DNA of 64,000 nt, from NCBI GenBank assembly GCA_020543525.1, contig JAHYIO010000001.1, forward strand, positions 2,604,001 to 2,668,000, in the 5' to 3' direction. Shown piece after piece: positions 1 to 11,141 of this stretch (positions within the stretch are counted from its first letter, which is position 1; each line of letters begins with the position of its first letter). The position numbers and the translations under genes were made by a program. The stretch comes from Coriolopsis trogii. Its lineage: Eukaryota; Basidiomycota; Agaricomycetes; Polyporales; Polyporaceae. The notes under the pieces are model-generated. The model worked only from the letters and a program-made list of their open reading frames with translations, had not been told where the DNA came from and searched no databases.

Positions 1-937
1 TGCTCACCACCAAGCCGGCCCAGAGCGGTCCGCTTGACCATGGCTTCCCGCTTTGCGACGTCGGCCAGGTCCTCCTTGTTAATGTCCGTCGCGATCGTGC
101 CCGGGAGGACGGCGTTTGCGCGAATGTTGTACTTGCCCAGCGCGACGGCGCAGCTCTGCATGAGGGAGAGGATCCCGGCTTTTGTCGGTGTGTAGTGGCT
201 GGAAGCAGAGAGCGCGGGATGGGATGAGCACCTCAAAAAGATGCGTGACGATGTGTGTGAGGGCAACGTACACTTGGTATTCTCCGCCGACGAGGGCGGA
301 GATGGAGGAGATGCCGATGATGGACCCGCCTTGAGGCGTTTGGGCCTTCATCTGGTTTGCGACCGCTGAGTGGGGAGTGTGAGTGGATTTGTCTCATTGT
401 ACCGGGTTTTTGCTCACCTTGGGTGATGTAGAACGATCCGTCAAGGTTGACTTGGCGGGTACGTTCCCAGACCTCCGCGGGCATTGTCAAGAACTCGGAG
501 AATGGACATATACCTGCGTTGCTGACGAGGACATCTGTTGACAGGGGATAGACTGAGTCAATAACTTGAAGGAAGATATGTCTAAGGATATCCTACCTAT
601 TCTTTTGAAGACTTTCACACCCTCCTCGACAATCTACGGGTGTGCTGTCAGTTTATCTGACTGTACGCGCATTATAAGGGCAATGGTGTACCTTCTGTGA
701 AGTCTCGCGCAGCGCAATGTCACCCGGTACACCGAGCACTTTGGCGTGAGTATGCAGACTCTCAATCTCCTCCTTTAAAGCATTCATCTCCTTCGTCGTC
801 GCCTCGTCGCCATAATAATGCAAGACGAGGCCCGTCGCGCCATGCTTGGCGCACTCCAGCGCACACGCACGGCCGATGCCCCTGGATGCCCCGGTGATGC
901 AGACGACTTTGTTCGCGAGGAGGGGTCCGACGGACAT
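1..937 (-). CDS. LRA1: L-rhamnose 1-dehydrogenase-like SDR (3' end outside window)
   Basis: Short-chain dehydrogenase predicted to oxidise L-rhamnose to its lactone with NAD(P)+ in the fungal non-phosphorylating rhamnose pathway. Exons 937-692, 633-597, 552-418, 365-272 and 198-8; an intron starts at the left edge, so the C-terminus is missing. Seen: a Rossmann glycine motif TGASRGIG near residue 19, SNAG in the middle, a GSIIGISS strand carrying the catalytic serines, and YTPTK with the catalytic Tyr and Lys. The segment HYTPTKAGILSLMQS agrees with what I recall of yeast L-rhamnose dehydrogenases, which is why I prefer that name to a generic 3-oxoacyl reductase. The ATG at 937 gives the usual short leader before the Rossmann fold. 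Other rhamnose pathway genes are not in the window. Substrate is inference; the SDR fold is certain. Confidence 0.8.
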
Positions 938-1420
938 GACTGCGACTCTGCGGGATCCGCGCTTGAATTTGGGTACAGAAAGGGCGAGATTGCAAGGGAC
1001 CTCCCAAGCCTTTTGTATGCGCGCCCGCACACGGTATCGGCCCCCGTCTGGGGCATGCACTCCGGGGACGCGATGCGGGGTTCGCAGAGCGGGATCCCCG
1101 GACGACGGTGCCGCCGCTGTGAGGGGGATCCCGCCCCTTACGGCCCGCCGGATCCGCCGTCCCGATGTCACAGGGACATTGGGCCGGTCCTCCGGGTGGC
1201 GGACGCGCACCGTTTCTGGCCTGCGAGAGGCAAGTCAGGGGGGTCATGGCCGTTCTTCCTACCACCGGAAGGCGGAAACGGTCGCTCGCGGGGGCCCGGA
1301 CCCTAGCCAAGCGTCGCGAGGCTTCGGCGTATATAAGACTGTGCTCGGACGGACGGGACGAAAGCATTCTCGCACAACTATCCTCAGCTTCACTCGTTGA
1401 CGCCTCGCACAACCTCAACA
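938..1420. promoter_or_regulatory. divergent promoter between SDR and KARI-like genes
   Basis: The 483 bp separates two divergently transcribed genes and contains no gene I can support. A TATA-like sequence, tatataag, lies at 1330-1337, about 85 bases before the ATG of the rightward gene. It is followed by a pyrimidine-rich stretch ending near 1392. No TATA box was seen close to the leftward start. Confidence 0.5.
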
Positions 1421-2926
1421 ATGTCCGCAAAGATGTGCGTGGAGGATTGCTCGTATGTCGTATGCTGAAGATACTGACGTTGTGCTCTCAGCTACTACGA
1501 CTCAGACGCGAACCTTGATCTCCTCAAGGACAAGACGATCGTCTTCCTGGGGTATGTCATTCAGCTTCCCCGCAAATCCGGGGTATACGCGGGGTAGCAT
1601 AGCTGACTGCCGATGCGCTCCGTCTGGCAGCTTCGGAAACCAGGGTGCTGCCCAGGCACAAAACCTCCGCGACTCAGGCATCCCCAACGAGAAGATCCTT
1701 GTTGCGAACCGCCCCGATTCGTACGCTGAGGACGCAAAGTCCAAGGGGTTCATTGTTGAGCATGACTTTGCCAAGGCAGCGAAGGTGGCAGATGGTACGT
1801 GATAAGCTCTGGTGGATGGCCGTCGGAATGCTAAACTTATCGTGCGACATCCGCAGTCATCTTCCTGCTCATTCCCGACCAGGTTCAGCCCCGTGTATAC
1901 AACAACGAGATCGCGCCCAACTTGAAGGACGACGCTTGCATCGTTGTTGCCAGTGGCTATAACGTTTTCTACAAACTCTTGAACTTCAAGCCCTCGCAGG
2001 ATGTCGTCATGGTCGCGCCTCGGTATGTCTCACACGACCGACTGCTTTCTTGACTGGATTCCCCTGACATGTGATTGCGCCGTTCGTGCAGCATGATCGG
2101 GTCGTCCGTCCGGAGTCTGTATGTGAAGGGCAAGGGTTTCCCTTGCTTTGTTTCGTCAGAACAGGATGGCACCGGCAAGGCCCTCGACCTTGCTATTGCG
2201 CTTTCTCGCGCCATTGGCGCAACGAAGGCGGGTGCAATCGCGTCGTCTGCCCGTGAGGAGACCGCGATGGATCTCTTCGCTGAGCAGGCGCTCTGGCCGA
2301 ACATCATCATGCTCTTCAGGTATGTGTTGTGTCACGGTCACCATAGGCATCGATACTCACTTCATACACAGGGAAGCGTTCAGCGTCCTGAAAGAGGCTG
2401 GTTGCTCCGACGAGGCGCTCTGTTACGAGATGTAAGGTTTCCTCTTCGTGTGGTCGCGCATATACCGACGGTGCCCCGTACATAGGTGGATGTCGAAGGA
2501 GCCTGCTGAGATCTTCGAGCGTGCTGCCGAGGAGGGCTTCATCCAACAAGTATGTCGACTCTTCACTTGTTAGTTTAGACCAATATGCTGACGCCAGTAA
2601 CAGCTCAAGCACCATTCTACTGTCTCTCAATACGGTCAATTGAACGGTGCATTGAACCTCGACGGTTCGGCTGTTCGCGAGCACTTCAAGAATATCCTTT
2701 ACAACCAGGTAAGGACCATGAACACACGCGTACATCATGAACAATATCTTACTCGTCTCATTAGGTCTTGAACGGCAAGTTCTGCCAGGAGTTCAGCAAA
2801 ATTGAGGACGACCTGGAGAAGGAAGGAGATGCCAACCCCCTCAACCAACTCTATCTCAAGTCTGAAGCCTCTGAGCTCGGTCAGGCTGAGAAGCGTGTAC
2901 GGGCAAGGCTTGCTGGTCTCCTGTAG
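1421..2926 (+). CDS. Ketol-acid reductoisomerase-like protein with altered active site
   Basis: Exons 1421-1434, 1492-1551, 1631-1794, 1857-2022, 2092-2319, 2372-2431, 2486-2549, 2604-2708 and 2765-2926 give 340 residues. The protein follows class I ketol-acid reductoisomerase (branched-chain amino acid synthesis) from end to end: YYDSDANLDLL, the NADP-binding FLGYGNQGAAQAQNLRDSG, a LLIPDQVQP segment, then the knotted C-terminal domain with DLFAEQ (first metal ligands kept) and STVSQYG. Several positions that are nearly invariant in the enzyme differ: the AHGFN motif is ASGYN, APKGPG is APRMIG and ECLHE is EMWMS. There is no mitochondrial targeting extension, unlike fungal ILV5. I infer a paralogue that has left isoleucine/valine synthesis and may reduce another substrate or be non-catalytic. 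The family is clear; the activity is unknown. Confidence 0.85.
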
Positions 2927-3193
2927 GGTTGTGCTGTAGTTCCTCCGCCTCCTCGAGTAATCGCGTAGAAGCAAATACCCTCGTTAGATATCCTGTACTT
3001 GTACCTTAGACACACGCCCAATGCCCAGACCAAACAAACGCCCGATTTTTGCGTGTGAATTTTCCATAAATGGATACGAACTCAAAGACTGGGGAGGGGT
3101 CTGCCTCTCTACCGCCGTCCACAGCCTAGACTACGGTTTGTGCAGGCTTTGTTCCTTGTCTCCAGACGCTACTTGCCTCTTCATTTGTGCACC

Positions 3194-5597
3194 ATGTCTT
3201 CGCCCAACGGAAAAGCAGATAAGATGGAAGTTGACAGACCTCGGTCTCTGGATAGACGGTCCAAATCGTATGTTGTTCTTGTCTGTTCCATACTGACGTT
3301 TACTGGACTTCTTCCACAGATCCCGCGACCATTCTACCGAGACCCTACGCACTCGACGCTCCCATCCCTCGCGCTCTCGTGATCGCGACCGCGAGAGAGA
3401 GAGGCGCCATAGAGACCGTGACGACCACGACCGCCGTCGCAGCCGCGACCACAGAGACAGGTCTCCTCGGGAGAGACCCCACCGTGACAGAGACCACGAA
3501 CGCGACAGGGAGAGGGAGAAGGATAGGGACCGGCGTAGGGACCGTGATGGTGAGCGCCGCCGCAGTGAAAGAGATAGAGTCGAAGATCGACATAGCCATC
3601 GAGACCGTGAGAGGGACAGGGACAGGGACAGGGAGCGCGACCGCGACAGGGACGACCGCGAGCACAGGGACCGACGTAGGAAGCGCACTGAGGAGGTCGA
3701 GGACGGCCACTCCACTGATGAAAGGAGCAAGAGAAAGCGATCCGACGACGGTGTCGAGGAATCGTCTCTCCCAGCCCCGCCTGCGTCTGCTGGCTTGCCT
3801 CCCCCGCCACCCCCTCTTGCTGACAGCCCCCGACGCAGGAACCGCTCTCGAGAGCCGGATCGCAGGTATGGTGACAGGCCGCCGAGACGTTCTCGTGATC
3901 CCCGCGACGACTTCGATGAACCTCCCCGCTACCGTCGTGACACGAGAGAGCGTAGTCGTCCTTTGAGTCCCCCGCCTGCGCCTCCGAAAAAGTGCGTCTT
4001 CCTTGTGTCTGCCTTCTCACATCATACTCAAGCTATCCTTTCTGTGCAGGCGACCTTCGCCGACCTACGAAGCTCCCCCGGATGACCCCATGAACGAAGA
4101 ACCCAGTCCAGACGACTCTGAAGCCCGGTCCGTATTTGTCTCCCAGCTTGCTGCCCGACTTACGGCTCGTGACTTGGGCTACTTCTTCGAGGACAAGCTT
4201 GGTGAAAATACTGTGATGGACTCTAGGATCGTCACCGACAGGATATCGCGGCGGTCCAAGGGGTAAGTCCTCGGTCCTCACATCGCGAGGTGCATGACTA
4301 ACCAGCGTCTCATCAGTATTGGATATGTGGAGTTCCGTACTGTGGAACTCGTTGACAAGGCTATTGCGCTGAGCGGAACTGTAGTGATGGGCCTCCCTAT
4401 CCAGATCCAGCACACCGAGGCCGAGAGGAACCGCCTCCATCCTGGCGACGGGTAAGAGTAATCGTTCGAATGAATGTTAGATGGATTCTTAACCCCTGAT
4501 AGCAACCTCAACTTGCCTCCGGGCGTGAGCGCACCTCATGGCGGCATGCAGTGAGTCATCCTTCTACATACTTGCATTATATCAATCATCCAACGTTCTC
4601 CATCATAGACTATACGTGGGCTCCCTCCACTTCAACTTGTCTGAGTCGGATATCAAGCAGGTGTTCGAACCGTTTGGTGAACTTGAATTCGTTGATCTTC
4701 ACCGCGACCCGATGACCGGGCGGAGCAAGGGTTATGCATTTGTACAGTGAGTACAACTGACGAGTTGTGCGAGATCTCGGACAAATCTCCTGTGCTTAGG
4801 TATAAACGCGCAGAAGACGCTAAGATGGCCCTCGAGCAGATGGACGGTTTCGAGTTGGCTGGGCGAACTGTATGTGTCCCCGATGTATACACAAAATCCT
4901 CGACACTGACAGGTCACACGCAGCTTCGTGTCAACACCGTTCACGAGAAGGGTTCCACCCGTTACACTCAACAGGATTCGTTGGATGAAGCTGGAGGTAT
5001 GTTTGCACTGCATGACTGAAGTGATCAACGCACTCACCATATATCGGGCAGGCGGTAACTTGAATGCAGCCTCTCGTCAAGCGCTGATGCAGAAACTTGC
5101 CAGAATCGATACTCCGCCTGTCAAGCTTGAGCCTGTGTACGTTCTGTTTGTCTGCCGTTGCACGTCATACCTTCTGACTATGTCTCTAGCATGCGGCCTA
5201 ATATTCCTCAGACAATGCAATCGAGATCCGTGCTTATGAAGAACATGTTCAATCCGGAAGAGTAGGTCCCTATATATTTGACGAGTACCATTCCTGACCT
5301 GATCTTCAGGGAAACTGAGCGCGATTGGGACAAGGACCTTGCCGAAGACGTCAAGGGAGAGTGCGAGAGCAAGTACGGGAAGGTCTTGGCTATCAAAGTC
5401 GAGAAGGAGTCGCAGGTCAGCATGACAGCTTCCATAACTACAGCTAAGCTCACACAGCATAGGGCGAGATCTACGTCAAGTTCGAATCCATCGACGCTGC
5501 CAAAGGGGCTGTCGAAGGCCTCAACGGCCGCTGGTTTGGTGGGCGACAGGTTTCTGCTGCATTCATCTCAGATGCGATTATGCAGGCCCATCAATGA
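3194..5597 (+). CDS. RBM39: RBM39/Rsd1-type splicing factor (RS domain, three RRMs)
   Basis: Nuclear RNA-binding splicing factor linking U2AF and U1 functions; S. pombe Rsd1 and human RBM39 are the family references. Twelve exons: 3194-3267, 3320-3991, 4050-4262, 4317-4451, 4503-4550, 4609-4746, 4800-4869, 4924-4996, 5052-5136, 5190-5261, 5310-5415 and 5463-5597, 606 residues. The first 230 residues are an arginine-rich RS/RD/RE tract. RRM1 shows VFVSQL and SKGIGYVEF, RRM2 shows LYVGSL and SKGYAFVQY. The last domain has VLMKNMF and the GRWFGG loop, carrying the Arg-X-Phe of a U2AF-homology motif rather than a canonical RRM. Domain order and length match the family well. Long antisense ORFs over the RS tract are composition artefacts. 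Confidence 0.93.
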
Positions 5598-6300
5598 TTG
5601 CCAACGCCCGTGCCCTGAAGCTCGCCTTCTAGGAACATGGCCACAAAAGGGAACGTTGTATTCTCGTGTTACTGAATATTTTGCGGTGTTTGCTCTCAAA
5701 GTTACGCTCCGTTACGCAGATTCACATATCATCTTGCTAGGCTATGCCTCCGAGGCCCCATGGCCAACCTATTTGCACATATAGGCAGGTTTATTACTGA
5801 CGCTTCGAACGTCGTATCGCTTCCGTCTCTCAAATATGTCTTTCTACAATAGATGATCCATCGCTGTTGCGCAATCTCACGCCGGCTTCCTCGGGAGCTG
5901 TGATATGGGTAAACTGCATTAGCTACTGATAGCTCGAGTAGGTCGAAGAGTTATAGCTTGACTCGAATCCTTGCCTTTCTTCAACCGCACCGCGATGACG
6001 ATGCATACGAATATACATACATGCGCGATATCAGGTGATCTTTATGCTTTCGACCGTTGGCACGACGCCCTGCCTGAGCGATTGCCTAGAATATTCCCAG
6101 CAAACCCCCATTGTACGGTTCGCTCCGAAACTTCTCCCACTTTGAAGATGGCCTGTACTTTTCGAGGCAGGCCATCCCGGCGTGCGTCCCAAAGGCAGCA
6201 TGACGCGCGGTATGTGCCCGGCCACTTACGCAACCAATTACAATATATTGCGAATACTGCTGAACTTCTTTATGCTCTTGCACCGGCGTACATGACTATG
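5598..6300. other. intergenic, converging 3' ends
   Basis: This stretch lies between the stop of the RBM39-like gene and the stop of the esterase on the other strand. It should hold both 3' untranslated regions. I see no further gene; the short ORFs here have no recognisable content. Confidence 0.5.
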
Positions 6301-7536
6301 TTACGCCGGGTTCAGAGCTTTGTCCAAGGCCACCGCAGCGTCGGTCACAAGTTGCTTTCCAATCTCAAGAACACTATCGTCCACCTTGAGAAGCCGTTAC
6401 AGCAAGAGAAACCAAAGGAAGCTCACCCATCCATGGCCATGATCGGGTGGGGTGCGCCCTTGTAGAGCTTGATCTCCACAGGAACGCCGGCCTTCTTGAG
6501 CTTCTCGCCGTATGCGATGCCCTCGTCGCGCAGGATGTCGAGCTCGGCGACGGCGATCCAGGCCGGAGGTGACTTCTTGAAGAGCTCGTCGGGGGCGAAG
6601 ATGGGCGAGTTGTCCCACTTTGTCCAGTCGGACGAGTTGGGCGAGTAGTTGTTCCGGAACCAGAGCATCTTCGGGGGCACGAGCGAGACCGTGCGCGCGT
6701 TCTCCGTCCAGGACGGGTAGCGGTCGTCGCCTACTTGGGCGGTATTGTCCGTGACGGGCACGACGAGGAGCTGGAAGACGAGCGGGATGTTGAGCTCGAC
6801 GGCTTTGTGGGTGATGATGGCCGCGAGGTTGCCGCCGCTTCATAAGGGTGGTTGAGCGTTCGCGCAGATGAGGCTGGCAAGAGGTTTGGTGGACGAACCT
6901 AGAGGAGCCTCCGACGGCGATTATGGAGGGGTTTACGCCTAGGACTTCGGCACCCTTGCTGTGCACCCACTGGAGGGCCTCCACAGCGTCCTCCACCGCG
7001 GCTGGGTACGGCTGTTCCGGCCCGAGGCGATAGTCGACGGAGACGACCACACAATTCGCCCCTATATGTCAGGCAGATCGGTGAGTGTGGCGGCGACTGT
7101 GATTGTGGGGACGGTCCGACGTACGCTTGCACATGTTGGACGAGAAGGCGTTCTCGGTGTCGATGCTGCCTAGCGTCCATCCTCCTGCGGAAGGAATGTA
7201 CGAATGGGAGGTGAGATCGATGTGTGGGATGCGGAGGAACTTACCACCGTGGAAGAAGATGAAGACGGGCCATCCTCCGGAGGGAGCGTTGCCCTCGGGA
7301 GTGAAGACGCGCACCTTGCAGTGGGATAGGGAGTGGTCTTCGACCTTGCCTACCTTCAAGGGCTCGGAGCCACCGAGGACCGGTGGTTGTTGGCGGATGG
7401 ACGGCGACCAGGGGATCTCGTGGAGACCAGGTGTGTGCTGGAGGTGCTGGCGGTGGAAGGCGGCATACTCGTCAAGGAGCTTGGCCTCGATCTCGGGGTG
7501 AATAGGCTGGAGGACGGGGCGGTCAGAGTCGGACAT
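6301..7536 (-). CDS. HSL-family alpha/beta hydrolase (esterase/lipase)
   Basis: Carboxylesterase-type hydrolase of the hormone-sensitive lipase family (alpha/beta hydrolase fold-3), probably acting on acyl esters; substrate unknown. Exons 7536-7245, 7184-7125, 7061-6899, 6837-6427 and 6373-6301 encode 332 residues. Splicing recreates the oxyanion motif HGGGW, and a second junction recreates the nucleophile elbow GGSSSGGN, a GDSAGG variant with Ser in place of the usual Asp. The acid is likely the Asp of ELDILRDEG and the base the His of KGAPHPIM. The last intron (6426-6374) must end at the second AG, gatag; the nearer AG breaks the frame. There is no signal peptide, so it is probably cytosolic. 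A TATA-like atatatat sits at 7589-7596, just upstream of the start. The gene is divergent from the D-serine dehydratase. Confidence 0.9.
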
Positions 7537-7993
7537 GGTGAGTGGGTGGGAAGAGTCGATAACGGCTTAATTGAGCGTGCGTCGGGCGATATATATGTGG
7601 ACATGGGCGCACATGAGAGAAATGATGATGGTTTGCGCATGCGGCTGAGTCAAGGAGAGCCAAGGTTGCTGAACGTTAACTCATGGGACGGCGAACACCA
7701 GGGGCAGTCGACTGCCGCAAGCACTAAGGATGCGGGGGCGAGCCGGGCCGGGGACATTATAGCAAGTATTATGGGCGGCAGATGAGAATCAATCCGATGC
7801 GATAACCCACTCCGAGCACGGACCCCGTGCCCACTCCTCCGTCGGTGGTGCGCTGTGTGCAATCGGATTCAGCCTCGCCCATGCGTTCTCCCCTCCATCT
7901 CCTGTCCTCTACCCAGCCTGCCACCGAGCTCATAAACACCACGCTTTTCCAACGTCGCGCCTACCCCCCGTCCTCTCCCCCTTCGTGCCCGCC
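7537..7993. promoter_or_regulatory. divergent promoter, esterase and D-serine dehydratase
   Basis: The 457 bp separates two divergent ATGs. The atatatat at 7589-7596 is well placed for the leftward esterase. The rightward gene is preceded by a pyrimidine-rich tract (7890-7990), common before fungal start codons. No other gene is visible. Confidence 0.45.
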
Positions 7994-9589
7994 ATGAGTG
8001 CCGAAGAACACCCTCAGACAAACCCCCTTATCCCAAAACAGTCCCGCACCCCGTACCACATCAGTGGCAAGCCCGAGAAACAGGACCTCGTCGACGAGTA
8101 CAAGGGCCAAAGTCTTGATGCTCTCAGGACACCCGCTCTCGTCATCGACCGCGCCGTCTTTGCCCGCAACTGCGCGAAGATGCACGAGCTTGCGAAAACC
8201 CTTGGCGCCCGTTTCCGTGCCCATGTCAAGTCGCACAAGGTGAGCGCGCACGCGCGCGGGAGACTGAGATCGCGCAAGCCTCGATGCTTAACAGCAATTT
8301 GTAGACTCCCGAGGGCACGCGCTTGCAGCTCCTTTCTACCGCCGATGAGACACACTCCATCGTTGTGTCCACTGTCATGGAGGTCTGCGAGGTCTTCCGT
8401 GCGGGCCTAATGGCTGACGGGACAGTGAAGGATGTATGTTACTTCTGTCAATCGCACGGCATCCTCGCCCATTGACGTTCCCTGCGGCCCTTACGTATCA
8501 GGTTCTCTACGGTCTCCCTATGGCCTCAAACAAGATCGCGGATCTCTCGGCTTTGACAGACGAGTTGTCCGCCGTGGGCGCTTCCATGCGTATCCTCGTC
8601 GACCACCCAGACCAAGTCAAGATCATCGAGGCCTGGGAGACCACCAAGACGAACCACAGAAGGTGGTCCGTCTTCATCAAGGTCGACTGTGGAAATCTGT
8701 ATGTGCATGTTCTCTTTTGCACCGCTCACGCATTGACAGTATTGGAACAGACGAGCAGGCCTCAGGCCAGATGCACCCGAGTTTGAGCCACTCCTCCGGG
8801 CAGTTCTGGCTTCCCCGAACATCTCGCTCTACGGCTTCTACACACATGCCGGCAACTCATATGCCTCGACCTCCTTTGACGAGGCCTCCGACTTTCTGCT
8901 GTCAGAGGTCAACGCCGTCAACAACGCAGCTGGTCTTGCGCTCAAGATCATCTCACAAACTCCGAGCCTCTCCAAGCCAAGGGAACCGTTCGTCCTGTCT
9001 GTAGGCGCAACACCTACAGCACATGCTGCTACTACGGAACTCCGGGCAAAACTAGAGTCCATCTTGAACGGCGTCCTCGAGCTTCACGCTGGTAGGTGGA
9101 CAGTGTCTTGTATTTGATCCAGTTTCTCATTGTCGAGGCGTAGGCAACTACCCACTGCTGGACATTCAGCAGCTGAACACCGGACTCATCACACACCGCG
9201 ACATCGCACAGCGTGTCCTCGCGACCGTCATCTCATATTACCCCGGTCGTGGACAGAACGGTTCGGATGAGGCCATGTGCGACGCCGGTGCGATCGCCAT
9301 GAGCAAGGATACCGGTCCGCGTCCTGGGTACGGCGAAGTCATCGGGAAGCCCTGGCGACTGAGCCGGTGCTCGCAAGAGCACGGTATCCTGTCGCAGATG
9401 CCTCTGGACTCGTTCGAGCTCGGACCTATGCAGGGAGACGGCAGCCTGAAGCTTGGGGATATGGTGCAGATCGTCGGGCAACATGCGTGCCTGATCCTTG
9501 CGGGCTACCCGTGGTACTACGTTGTAGACTCTAGCTCGGGTCCAGGGAACGTCGTCGTCGATGTCTGGGTACCGTGGAAGGGTTGGTAG
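7994..9589 (+). CDS. DSD1: D-serine dehydratase (PLP, zinc)
   Basis: Eukaryotic D-serine dehydratase, which deaminates D-serine to pyruvate and ammonia using pyridoxal phosphate and zinc, with an alanine racemase-like N-terminal barrel. Exons 7994-8239, 8305-8433, 8502-8698, 8766-9091 and 9144-9589. Seen: TPALVIDRA at the barrel start, the PLP lysine in the HVKSHKTPEG region, KVDCGN, the YTHAGNSY and SVGATPT phosphate-binding region, and a C-terminal QHACLI carrying the His-X-Cys zinc pair described for yeast Dsd1. Length and motif order fit the yeast enzyme. D-threonine aldolase shares the fold, but the C-terminal His/Cys pair and overall similarity favour Dsd1. Confidence 0.9.
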
Positions 9590-9984
9590 GAGTGATGTCA
9601 GGAGTCTTTGTGTGCTTGTACAGATGGCAGCGACGGGAAGCGTACAGCAATACCTTGTATATTTACCACTGAATGATAGGCTTGTGTTTTTGGAAATGTC
9701 TGCTTATTTGCACATACGGAATGCGTGCGTGCTCGCTATATGACGACACAGGAACATCGTCAGGCAGCGAGGCTCAGGCTGGAGTCTGATATCTATTCGA
9801 GACGCCTCATGAAGCTTTAGATAACGAGCTAATCACGTCCTATCTGGACTGATAACCACGTGGGCTTCTGCTGCGTGTGAGTGTGACGCCCTCGGAGCCA
9901 CGGTCGTCGACCTCGGCGGCAGTGGCCGGGTCCGCACCTCCGCCGCTGAGCTCATCCTCGCTGCCCTTGACCACATCCTTCGTT
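9590..9984. other. intergenic between DSD1 and the Rab4 gene
   Basis: The two neighbours run in the same direction. The stretch should contain the DSD1 3' end and the promoter of the Rab gene. An open frame upstream of the Rab start can be read from a GTG at 9877, but it has no ATG and I treat it as untranslated. Confidence 0.4.
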
Positions 9985-11141
9985 ATGGCATACGTTGACT
10001 ACGACGCCGATGCGACCGAATTGCTCGAGACTTATGGTGAGCAAGATCGCTGTCGGGCGGAACTGCTCTCCAAACTGACCGCATGGTTCTAGATTTCCTC
10101 ATGAAGTTCATCATCATTGGTGAGCGGGTACCAAAGCCCTCTGGCTCATGAGGCTGCGAGCTGATCGTGAGGGAGGATAGGAGAGGCGGGAACGGGAAAG
10201 ACATGTCTGCTCCACCAATTCACGCACAATTCATGTGAGGGGAACCTTGTCTCCCGGACCCCGTTTGCCATCTTTATCTCATCTCTGGCCATGTGCAGTC
10301 AAGGAACACTCGCAACACACGATCGGGGTAGAGTTCTCAAGTCGGACCGTCAAACTGGGGGAAAAGCGCATCAAGCTGCAGGTGGGTGTTGCTTCGAGTT
10401 GTGAGTCTCCGGCGCGGGTCTGAAGCGGAGGGCGTATCGCTGCGAAGCTATGGGACACGGCTGGGCAGGAACGCTTTCGGTGAGTTCATACCACCTCTCG
10501 TTGCCTTATGACATCGAGAACGAAACGAATCCGTCATCAGCTCCGTAACAAGGAGTTACTACCGAGGTGCAGCAGGAGCTATTCTCGTCTACGATATCAC
10601 AAGGTCTGTCCCTGCGTCAATCAAGCACTCTCCGCATATTGTACTGAACCGCGAGGACAGCCGCGCTTCTTTTTCGAAACTATCTCGGTGGCTCGAGGAC
10701 GCACGAGCGTTGGGCAGCCAGCAGCTGGTCACGGTGCTCGTCGGGAATAAGTCGGACAGGGAAGAAGAGCGCGAAGTGGAGTGGGCGGAGGCCAGTCGAT
10801 GGGCGGCAGAACATGGTGCGTGCATCATAACGTTGTGCTCTTTGCGGGGGTAGGACGATTTACCGATGGTTTCGACCGAAGACGTCCACTTCCTGGAGGC
10901 GTCGTCACTGTCGGGAGATAACGTCGAGGCGCCTTTCCTGCTCTGCGCACGGTCAATATTGCTCGCGATCGAGTCGGGGCAGCTGGATCCGGAGAAGGCG
11001 GGCAGTGGCGTGAGCTATGGCGATCGTGCGCTGAGGCGGGTCAACAGCTCGAGTCGACTGAGCTTCGGGAGCCTGAGTGGATCGCGGCGCAAGAGCACGG
11101 TGAAGCTGAAGGTGCCTGGAACGGGCATGCGCTGCTGTTAG
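9985..11141 (+). CDS. RAB4: Rab4-type small GTPase
   Basis: Small GTPase of the Rab4 subfamily controlling recycling from early endosomes; prenylated and cycled by GEFs and GAPs on membranes. Exons 9985-10036, 10093-10119, 10181-10234, 10299-10381, 10448-10479, 10541-10603, 10661-10815 and 10882-11141. Seen: [18 protein letters not shown] (P-loop), effector region [30 protein letters not shown] for guanine specificity, [11 protein letters not shown] as G5, ESGQLDPE and GSGVSYGD. The protein ends Met-Arg-Cys-Cys, a double-cysteine geranylgeranylation signal. The ILVYDITSRASF and ESG(E/Q)LDPE features place it with Rab4 rather than Rab2 or Rab14. Exons are unusually small (27-83 nt) over the GTPase core. 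Confidence 0.93.

Noticed and set aside
3131..4020. Ser/Arg-rich and Val/Pro-rich ORFs over the RBM39 RS domain
   Set aside because: They are artefacts of the repetitive RS/RD coding sequence read in other frames.
9877..9984. N-terminal extension of the Rab4 protein
   Set aside because: The extension would start at GTG; the ATG at 9985 gives a normal Rab N-terminus.
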